Shown here piece after piece: positions 58,653-64,000 of a stretch of DNA of 64,000 bases. A model generated the notes under the pieces. That model saw only the letters and a program-made list of their open reading frames with translations. It had not been told where the DNA came from and searched no databases. The position numbers and the translations under genes were made by a program. Source of the DNA: UBA5543 sp964464965 (GTDB lineage Bacteria > Bacteroidota > Bacteroidia > Chitinophagales > Chitinophagaceae); the NCBI GenBank assembly GCA_964464965.1, contig CAYXHM010000003.1, positions 62,001 to 126,000 on the forward strand. Reading direction: 5' to 3'. Each line of letters opens with the position of its first letter. Position 1 is the first letter of the stretch.

Positions 58653-58996
58653 ATAAACCCCAACCCCTAAAGAGGTACAAAAATTGTTAAGTAGCCAATT
58701 TTCGGGTTTAACTAAAAGCAATATCGATGGTTTGCAGGTAGTTGATAATGAACAGGTTGCAAAATGGTTGTTAAGTAATGTTAAGTAAAAGGCGGTTTCT
58801 TCTGTAGTTAACAATTTATAAAAAAGCCCCGCTTGCGGGCGGGGCTTAAAGATGATTTTGGCTGATAGTATGTTTTGATGGGTGTTCATAGCCGGTGATT
58901 TTCAGGGTTATATACCAGTACAAATATACATAAAATTGTTCTTATTGACAATATATAGATACCCTGATTTTCTGCCAAGGCTATGCCGGTGAAAAA
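58653..58996. other. Intergenic stretch without a gene
   Basis: These 344 nt hold only the terminator at 58824-58847. No supported ORF, tRNA or repeat is visible in the remainder, which is A/T-rich. Confidence 0.6.
58824..58847 (-). terminator. Terminator of the 67-residue gene
   Basis: A 9-bp stem AAGCCCCGC (58824-58832 with 58839-58847) has a 6-nt loop and is followed on the minus strand by TTTTTATAAA. It lies about 150 nt after the stop of the gene at 58997-59200. Confidence 0.75.
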
Positions 58997-59200
58997 CTAC
59001 CGTTGGTAACCTATGGGCTGCGCTTTTTTCACCCTGTGGTCCTGGTACATGATGACGTATATGCCTGCTTCGCCGTCGGGTGCGGCTGAGAGCGTTGTTG
59101 TAACTATTTTGATATGGTCCATATTATCTTCCAGCCATTTGTTCACTGCTTCGTCAGATGCATCGCCGGGGGTTATTGTGAAGGACTTTATTTTGTACAT
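58997..59200 (-). CDS. Small protein of unknown function
   Basis: This 67-residue protein begins MYKIKSFTITPGDASDEAVN and continues with KWLEDNMDHIKIVTTTLSAA and GEAGIYVIMYQDHR. The pattern is a compact alpha/beta domain with a strand at each end, and codon use matches neighbouring genes. I do not recognise a family. Its own terminator lies downstream, which supports expression. Confidence 0.7.
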   Translation of the reverse strand: MYKIKSFTITPGDASDEAVNKWLEDNMDHIKIVTTTLSAAPDGEAGIYVIMYQDHRVKKAQPIGYQR

Positions 59201-59271
59201 GGTTTGTGCTTTTTATTAAAAATACGAAAAACCATTTTACATCCTGGCGGCTATTTACTTCTCTTCTTATC

Positions 59272-59452
59272 CTCAACAGAGTGTTCTCTGCTCATCTTCT
59301 TGTTCTTTCTTTTGTGCGGCAAAAGAAAGAACCAAAGAAAAGCCGCCGGCATACTGATACCTGCCGTATGCCGGTGCCTGTCGATTAAACTACATTGCTA
59401 CTGTGCTGCCGGGCTATGAGCCTTGATGTCCTTCTTTTCTCACGTCATGGCG
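59272..59452. repeat. Structured intergenic repeat, copy 1
   Basis: The unit contains three parts: a 12-bp inverted repeat GTTCTTTCTTTT/AAAAGAAAGAAC (59302-59313, 59321-59332), then a 9-bp hairpin with 11-nt loop (59346-59354, 59366-59374), then a conserved block CTACTGTGCTGCCGGGCT from 59399 that leads into GTCATGGCG. The same order is found at 60248-60480. The hairpin stem differs between copies by three compensated base pairs. The rest of 59201-59671 holds no gene; other small hairpins lie at 59454-59480. Confidence 0.75.
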
Positions 59453-59480
59453 TGGGGACGAAGTGGCAAGGATGTCCCCC
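59441..59480. repeat. GTCATGGCG...ACGAAG element, first copy
   Basis: GTCATGGCG followed five bases later by ACGAAG resembles 60187-60207 and the widespread GTCATTGCGAG-x-ACGAAG intergenic element of many bacterial genomes. Here it is followed by a hairpin with GGGGAC/GTCCCC arms. Confidence 0.45.
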
Positions 59481-59671
59481 TTTGGAGGGGGTGAGGGGGA
59501 GGAAGCTCGCGGTGGTGACTGTGCACAATTCGCAATAGCAGGTGTTAACGAAAAACTAATTTGCTTATAAAACAGGTTGTGACCAACTAATTCCTGTTTA
59601 AAATTGTTATATTCAGGTAATTACAGCGCAGTGCACCTATTTATTGATAGATAACAATAACACATAAGTAT

Positions 59672-60022
59672 ATGATTATTCAATTTAATACCGATAACAA
59701 TATTGAAGGGACCGAAAACTTTACAGCTACTTTTACCGGGCTTATTACAGATGAGCTGGAGCGTTTCAGCGAACATATTACCAGGATAGAGGCACACCTG
59801 GCAGATGAAAACGGCAAAAAGGAAGGCGTGAATGATAAGCGTTGTGTACTGGAAGCGCGCATAGAAGGACGCTCGCCCATAGCAGTTACCAACCATGCAG
59901 ATACGCATTACCAGGCGGTAGATGGCGCTTTAGATAAACTGAAGGCATCGCTGGATACGGTATTCGGGCGTTTGAAAAACCACCATGCGGCACTGCCCGA
60001 TATTCCCGGTGAGGAAGCATAA
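59672..60022 (+). CDS. HPF/RaiA-like ribosome-associated protein
   Basis: This 116-residue protein fits the HPF/RaiA fold (PF02482), which binds the 30S subunit and helps ribosomes rest. The N-terminal strand is MIIQFNTDNNIEG, then ELERFSEHITRIEAHLADEN (about residues 28-47), the strand CVLEARIEGRSPIAVTNHAD (about 58-77) and a C-terminal helix YQAVDGALDKLKASLDTVFG (about 80-99). It has a good terminator downstream and no operon partner. It is a short form without the long C-terminal dimerisation domain. Confidence 0.85.
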   Translation: MIIQFNTDNNIEGTENFTATFTGLITDELERFSEHITRIEAHLADENGKKEGVNDKRCVLEARIEGRSPIAVTNHADTHYQAVDGALDKLKASLDTVFGRLKNHHAALPDIPGEEA

Positions 60023-60065
60023 ACTGCAGCCTGTTTCTTACTAGCACAATAATAAAAACATATTT

Positions 60066-60106
60066 CGAGGTGTATAACTGAGCATATTGGTTATACACCT
60101 CGTTTT
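60066..60106 (+). terminator. Terminator of the HPF/RaiA-like gene
   Basis: A 12-bp perfect stem CGAGGTGTATAA (60066-60077 with 60091-60102) has a 13-nt loop and is followed by TTTT. It begins 43 nt after the stop at 60022. Confidence 0.9.
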
Positions 60107-60113
60107 GCTATTT

Positions 60114-60165
60114 AGCGTTGCAAACGCTGTGCCCGTAAATACTCGCTGCAAGCGAGGTGCGGGCA
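60114..60165. repeat. Nested hairpins ahead of the repeat cluster
   Basis: GCGTT-GCA-AACGC (60115-60127) is followed by a two-level fold: TGCCCG (60130-60135) pairs with CGGGCA (60160-60165), enclosing CTCGC-TGCAA-GCGAG (60142-60156). It lies between the terminator and the GTCATGGCG element and looks like part of the same repeat-rich zone. No coding frame is present. Confidence 0.5.
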
Positions 60166-60170
60166 TTAAT

Positions 60171-60231
60171 GTCTTTCCTTTCTCCCGTCATGGCGACGTA
60201 CGAAGCCATCTCGCGATATACAGGATTATTC
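60171..60231. repeat. GTCATGGCG...ACGAAG element, second copy
   Basis: The sequence has CTCCCGTCATGGCG, then ACGAAGCCATCTCGCGATAT (from about 60198). It closely resembles the common bacterial GTCATTGCGAG-x-ACGAAGCAATCTCG intergenic element. A related stretch, with TCTCGCAATATACAGG, recurs at 60511-60526. Confidence 0.55.
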
Positions 60232-60247
60232 AGCTCTGCTATATACT

Positions 60248-60480
60248 CTCAATTGTGTGTTCTCTAGTCACCTCTTGTTCTTTCTTTTATTTCGTTCATA
60301 ATATATTTCAATTGCCTCAATGAGTCGCTGCGCTAGTTGCCGCCAAAAGAAAGAACAAAAGAAAAGGCGCCGATTTACAAAGACTCCGTGTAAATCGGTG
60401 TTACCTTGATAAGGCTGGATTACTACTGTGCTGCCGGGCTACGGGCCTTGATTTCTTTCCTCCCGTCACTGCGCCGGTCC
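60248..60480. repeat. Structured intergenic repeat, copy 2
   Basis: The parts match copy 1 in order: CTCAATTGTGTGTTCTCT, the 12-bp inverted repeat arms (60277-60288 and 60345-60356, here 56 nt apart instead of 7), a 9-bp hairpin with 11-nt loop (60370-60378, 60390-60398) and the TACTGTGCTGCCGGGCT block from about 60424. It lies 220 nt upstream of the reverse transcriptase gene. Confidence 0.75.
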
Positions 60481-60502
60481 CGTCTGAAAAGCGGCGAGGA
60501 AG

Positions 60503-60604
60503 GGAGCAGTCTCGCAATATACAGGCTTCGCAAATCAGGAGATTTGCTGCTGGATGGACGTAGACAAAGACTACGCCCAACGGGACTATAGGGTAAACTG
60601 CTCC
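60503..60604 (+). other. Multibranched fold upstream of the reverse transcriptase gene
   Basis: GGAGCAGT (60503-60510) is complementary to ACTGCTCC (60597-60604) and closes a loop containing two inner hairpins: GCAAATC/GATTTGC (60530-60536, 60541-60547) and CGTAG/CTACG (60559-60563, 60571-60575). It ends 95 nt before the RT start codon. It could be a noncoding RNA working with the RT, or the tail of the repeat element; I cannot decide from one copy. Confidence 0.4.
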
Positions 60605-60699
60605 ATATACACAAAAAAAATGTAAAGCGGTAGAGTGTTTTTCACGGGTTGCTTATGAGTCGAATTTAAGCTATTTTTAAAAATTATAATAAGTCCTTC

Positions 60700-63600
60700 A
60701 TGAGCGATACCCATTTTACACTAGACGAAGTGTTTTCTGCCTACAAAAAGTTAAAACATTATGTGTATTACGATAATACATCCCTTTTCATAAAAAAAAT
60801 GATTTCGGATTTTGAAGATGCACGTGATGTCGCTATAAATGACGAACTGTATATCCACAAAAAGCTAGAAAAATTAGTAGTTGATATCAATGAAAAATCA
60901 GAGGATGCGTGGCTAGAATATTTTCAAGAAAATATATCATACAGAATCACTCCGAAAGAATTTGCGAAAAAGCAAAAAACTATTCTTACTAATAAAGTTG
61001 ATAAGGGAAGCAATGAACTAAAGAGGATAAATATTTTCATAGATACTACCGTAGAGGTACACATAATTGCTGTTTTGTGGTTAATGTGTGTAGGGCGATT
61101 CTATTCCCATAAACTGGATGGTCATAATTATGCATACAAGTTGGAACTATCTGGGGACGAAGAAGAACGTTCCGTAGTTCGTGGATTAAGACTGTTCAAG
61201 CCATATTTTATTCAATATCAGGATTGGAGAGATAAAGCACTAGGGAAAGCAGAACAGTTATTAGATGAGAAAAAAAATGTAACCATATTAAGTCTCGATA
61301 TTAAAGAATACTTCAATTGTGTGAGGTTAAACTTAAGAAAAAAGGAACAAGAATTATATTCTGAGAATAAAAAACTAAGCGATAATTACAAAGTAAAAAT
61401 ACTTTTTACGTTACTAAACAATATTAATTCAACCTACACAGATAAAATAAAAGATGTAATTAATTTGAAGACGATAGCGACGAATGAATCTATATTGCCA
61501 ATTGGGTTATTGTCGTCTGGGTTATTGGGTAATTTGTATTTATTAGACTTTGACAACGATATTAAAGACAAATTAAATCCAGCATATTACGGCCGGTATG
61601 TGGACGATATATTATTTGTCTTTAGTGATGCGGAAGTTATTCAAAATGCAATTTCGCCAATAAATTTTTTCCTGTCAAAATACTTCGTAAGTAGAGATAT
61701 TCTGAAGTTTGAGAATCCAGATAGCATAACCCCATCGTTGTATGATGTTAAACGTTTGGAATATATAGAGCCAAATATCGATAAACTAAGTGACGATGAC
61801 TACTTCAAGTTAAATCGTCAATGTGAAGCGATAAAATTTATTATTGGCAAATTACCTAATCTAAGTATTCAGAGTAACAAAGTAATCTTACAATCGTTTG
61901 ACTATAAGGGATCACGTGCTATAATAAATAATTTTAAAAAACGCCTTGAAGAAAAACGGAGTGAATTCAGGTTCTTGCCCGATGAAGATGAAATTGATAA
62001 ACAGTTTGAAGAAGAAGCATTTTCTCTTCAGTATTCTGACTCAATAAACAAGCTTCGCAGCATCAAAGATTTTAGTGAGGATAAATATGGTGCTTCTAAG
62101 TATTTAGCAAGTAAAATATTTGCTTCAAATTATAGTGACGATAAGATTGATAAAGAAACTGTCCATCAAATATTGTCATTTTTTAATGGTGTTACAGGGC
62201 TCGCGTTCCATTCGCTTTGGGAAAAAGTCGTAACCTATTTTCTGATTAATGAACAGTCTGATGTTTTGATGAAATTTTATCGACAAATGATCAAATCAAT
62301 ACATAAGATTGACATAAACAAGCTTGACAGTTTTTATATAAATCCTGGCCAAATAAAAGATAAGCTTCTTCGTGACCTAAATGAATATTTTACAATTGCG
62401 TTTGCAATACCACTAGCATTAACTCCTGAATTTCCGTTTCAAAGAGTTACAAGAGAAGAAAAAGATACATTTACACTTATTAGAGAGTTAGCAATAAAAA
62501 TTCGAAAGGCGAATATGTTTAGGCATTCGTTAATATCTCTACCAGCAATAAATTTTTCGAAGTTTCTGTATACTACTTCCAGTTTGATAAAAATTGATGA
62601 AGACAATTTGAATGACGAAATCCTGCAGTTAGATAGTCGGCTTACATTGTTATCGCCACGGTATGTTCACTTTCACGAAATGAATATTCTTGAAATATAT
62701 AAGGTCATTGGGTCAGTCAAGATATCCAATAGTGACGCTATGAGCCGTTTCGACAAACTTTTAGATAATGCTTTCGAAAATTATTGGATAGTAAATTATA
62801 AATGGAGGCATCTTAATGATGGCAATACATCTGAACGAATCAATAGCCTGAAGAAACAGTATTTCAATATTGGGTTAGGCGATAAGGATGGAAGTAATTT
62901 TAATTCAATAACGATTCCTTCTCGAGAAAAAGCAAAAATCGATAAGAAAATTGCAATAGCGAATATTAAAGTCAACAAAACTGATATCAAAGGTAGTATT
63001 TTAAAAAGTCCGAATATTGATCGCAATAGACGCCAAACTCTATTTAAATTAATAAATCTTGTTGAACAGGAGTCGTGCAATTTATTCGTGCTTCCAGAAG
63101 TGTCTATTCCTTACCAATGGATTAAATTGTTAGCGTATCAATCACAAAGGAGAAATATAGGGATAATTGCAGGTTTAGAACACTGGATTAATTCTCATGG
63201 CTTTGCATTCAATTTTATGGCAACAGTTTTACCAGTACATATTGGCTCATATTCTACATGTATAATAAAAATAAGACTAAAAAATCACTACTCTCATGAA
63301 GAAAAAGAACAACTAAGTGGCTATCGCCTGTTTGTACCCGGAGAAGCACTAGGAAAACAATATAAAAATTACGACTTATTTCATTGGGAAAAAACATATT
63401 TCTCTGTCTATAATTGCTTCGAGTTAGCCGATATTCGAGACCGATCATTATTTAAGTCTAAAGTAGATTTTATTGTTGCTTCAGAATATAATAGTGATAC
63501 CGAATATTTTTCCGAAATAGCAGGTTCTTGGGTTAGGGATTTACATTGTTATTTTATTCAGGTAAACTCGTCGGATTACGGTGATTCGCGGTTGCTAAAA

Positions 63601-63825
63601 CCAGCAAAGTCATTTGCAAAGAATATCATCCAAATAAAGGGCGGTGATAATTCAGCTATACTGGTTGGGAAAATACAGATAGAAGAACTGCGTAATTTTC
63701 AGTTAATGGAGTATAATCTACAAAAAGAAGAAATAAGCCGCAATCCCACTACATTTAAACCTACCCCGCCCGACTATGACCGAACATTTGTTCAGAGAAG
63801 GCTTAAAAACATGGAAATAAAATAG
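60700..63825 (+). CDS. Reverse transcriptase-nitrilase fusion, candidate class 1 DRT defence protein
   Basis: The 1041-residue protein joins an N-terminal reverse transcriptase (about residues 90-400) to a C-terminal carbon-nitrogen hydrolase domain (about 765-1010), with a helical region between. RT motifs: A with Asp200 in ILSLDIKEYFN, B with LPIGLLSSGLLGNLYL (about 266-281), and the catalytic box YVDD at 300-303. The nitrilase part starts IAIANIKV and keeps a plausible triad: Glu800 in VLPEVSIP, Lys861 in RLKNHYSHEE and Cys906 in VYNCFELAD. This pairing defines class 1 defence-associated RTs (DRT1, UG1-like; related UG groups also carry nitrilases). The gene is far richer in A/T than its neighbours and stands alone among repeats, a sign of transfer. 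No maturase domain or retron msr/msd is evident. Confidence 0.9.
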   Translation: MSDTHFTLDEVFSAYKKLKHYVYYDNTSLFIKKMISDFEDARDVAINDELYIHKKLEKLVVDINEKSEDAWLEYFQENISYRITPKEFAKKQKTILTNKVDKGSNELKRINIFIDTTVEVHIIAVLWLMCVGRFYSHKLDGHNYAYKLELSGDEEERSVVRGLRLFKPYFIQYQDWRDKALGKAEQLLDEKKNVTILSLDIKEYFNCVRLNLRKKEQELYSENKKLSDNYKVKILFTLLNNINSTYTDKIKDVINLKTIATNESILPIGLLSSGLLGNLYLLDFDNDIKDKLNPAYYGRYVDDILFVFSDAEVIQNAISPINFFLSKYFVSRDILKFENPDSITPSLYDVKRLEYIEPNIDKLSDDDYFKLNRQCEAIKFIIGKLPNLSIQSNKVILQSFDYKGSRAIINNFKKRLEEKRSEFRFLPDEDEIDKQFEEEAFSLQYSDSINKLRSIKDFSEDKYGASKYLASKIFASNYSDDKIDKETVHQILSFFNGVTGLAFHSLWEKVVTYFLINEQSDVLMKFYRQMIKSIHKIDINKLDSFYINPGQIKDKLLRDLNEYFTIAFAIPLALTPEFPFQRVTREEKDTFTLIRELAIKIRKANMFRHSLISLPAINFSKFLYTTSSLIKIDEDNLNDEILQLDSRLTLLSPRYVHFHEMNILEIYKVIGSVKISNSDAMSRFDKLLDNAFENYWIVNYKWRHLNDGNTSERINSLKKQYFNIGLGDKDGSNFNSITIPSREKAKIDKKIAIANIKVNKTDIKGSILKSPNIDRNRRQTLFKLINLVEQESCNLFVLPEVSIPYQWIKLLAYQSQRRNIGIIAGLEHWINSHGFAFNFMATVLPVHIGSYSTCIIKIRLKNHYSHEEKEQLSGYRLFVPGEALGKQYKNYDLFHWEKTYFSVYNCFELADIRDRSLFKSKVDFIVASEYNSDTEYFSEIAGSWVRDLHCYFIQVNSSDYGDSRLLKPAKSFAKNIIQIKGGDNSAILVGKIQIEELRNFQLMEYNLQKEEISRNPTTFKPTPPDYDRTFVQRRLKNMEIK

Positions 63826-63934
63826 GAATCATGGATGATAAATGCTTAACTGGTGAGACATGAGGGGGGCAGACGGACGTCACATAACCTAAAATAATTA
63901 AACTCCTCCTTTTTCATCCCTCCACTTTTTTTCT

Positions 63935-63942
63935 TACTTTTG
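63935..63942 (+). promoter_or_regulatory. TAnnTTTG box of the last, truncated gene
   Basis: TACTTTTG fits the -7 consensus. It ends 41 nt before the ATG at 63984, and a small hairpin with a T run lies between them. Confidence 0.5.
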
Positions 63943-63946
63943 CGCC

Positions 63947-63968
63947 TCGGGCGTAAAGCCCGATTTTT
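63947..63968 (+). terminator. Small hairpin with T run inside a 5' leader
   Basis: TCGGGC (63947-63952) pairs with GCCCGA (63958-63963) around a 5-nt loop, and TTTTT follows. It lies after a -7 box and before a start codon, so it has the form of an attenuator. A 6-bp stem is short and chance is possible. Confidence 0.4.
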
Positions 63969-63983
63969 GTATCCGCTGCTTTC

Positions 63984-64000
63984 ATGGCATATGAGTTCAA
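63984..64000 (+). CDS. Start of a gene cut by the window end
   Basis: ATG at 63984 opens a frame reading MAYEF before the window ends. The upstream TACTTTTG box supports a real start. Too little is present to name a product. Confidence 0.4.

Noticed and set aside
58641..58889. 83-residue N-terminal extension of the aldehyde dehydrogenase
   Set aside because: It crosses the TATCTTTG box, has no homology pattern, and the family start is MNLNAPERI at 58640.
59272..60480. Possible CRISPR array from repeated blocks
   Set aside because: There are only two copies about 1 kb apart, with internal hairpins and no regular spacers or cas genes.
59201..60699. Insertion sequence or transposase in the repeat-rich zone
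   Set aside because: No transposase-like frame or matched terminal repeats with target duplications could be found; the short frames here are low-complexity.
60503..63825. Retron or group II intron
   Set aside because: The RT lacks a maturase domain and no msr/msd arrangement or intron domain V hairpin is seen; the nitrilase fusion points to the DRT/UG type instead.

Overview
The window is a chromosomal segment of a member of the Bacteroidota, most likely close to Chitinophagaceae. Supporting signs are a full-length SprA (the outer-membrane translocon of the type IX secretion system, T9SS), two secreted proteins ending in T9SS type A and type B sorting domains, many small lipoproteins, a KdsA-type DAHP synthase/chorismate mutase fusion, an E1 alpha/beta fusion, and repeated use of the Bacteroidota -7 promoter box TAnnTTTG instead of sigma70-type promoters.

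Layout. 1-2.8 kb: a truncated large protein, a papain-like cysteine protease lipoprotein and another lipoprotein. 3-11 kb: ruvA then sprA. 11-19.3 kb: phenylacetyl-CoA epoxidase genes paaA, paaB, paaC and paaD, with a GT2 glycosyltransferase and two tandem paralogous GT-C-like membrane proteins sitting between paaC and paaD. 19.3-22.7 kb: rnc, fabF, acpP, a LolD-like ATPase and a DUF2795 protein. 22.8-31.6 kb: an ArnT/PMT-like glycosyltransferase, dipeptide epimerase, murB, a 1243-residue histidine kinase, mazG and ubiX. 31.7-40.3 kb: thioredoxin-like protein, nth, msrB, a SnoaL-like lipoprotein, truB, DAHP synthase/chorismate mutase, a methyltransferase, aroE, a ComA-like phosphosulfolactate synthase, lpxB, a 52-residue membrane protein and tRNA-Ala(GGC). 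40.4-51 kb: a T9SS type A protein, a lipoprotein, a LuxR-type response regulator, mfd, an FMN reductase, a 3-hydroxyacyl-CoA dehydrogenase and a T9SS type B protein. 51-58.6 kb: murI, pyrG, an E1 alpha/beta fusion, a lipoprotein, and a two-gene unit (ALDH8-like dehydrogenase and RidA-type deaminase) that fits the 2-aminomuconate branch of 3-hydroxyanthranilate breakdown. 59-64 kb: an accessory region with structured intergenic repeats, an HPF/RaiA-like gene and a very A/T-rich reverse transcriptase-nitrilase fusion.

Most of the window is housekeeping. The strongest accessory signal is the reverse transcriptase-nitrilase gene at 60.7-63.8 kb. It matches the architecture of class 1 defence-associated reverse transcriptases (DRT/UG family) and keeps both the RT aspartates and a plausible Glu-Lys-Cys nitrilase triad. 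Just upstream lie a predicted multibranched fold and repeated elements whose hairpin stems covary between copies. Other points of interest are the sugar-transfer insertion in the paa cluster, a 21-bp-period triple repeat in front of a 32-codon ORF, and many TAnnTTTG boxes only 4-7 nt from start codons, which suggests leaderless mRNAs.
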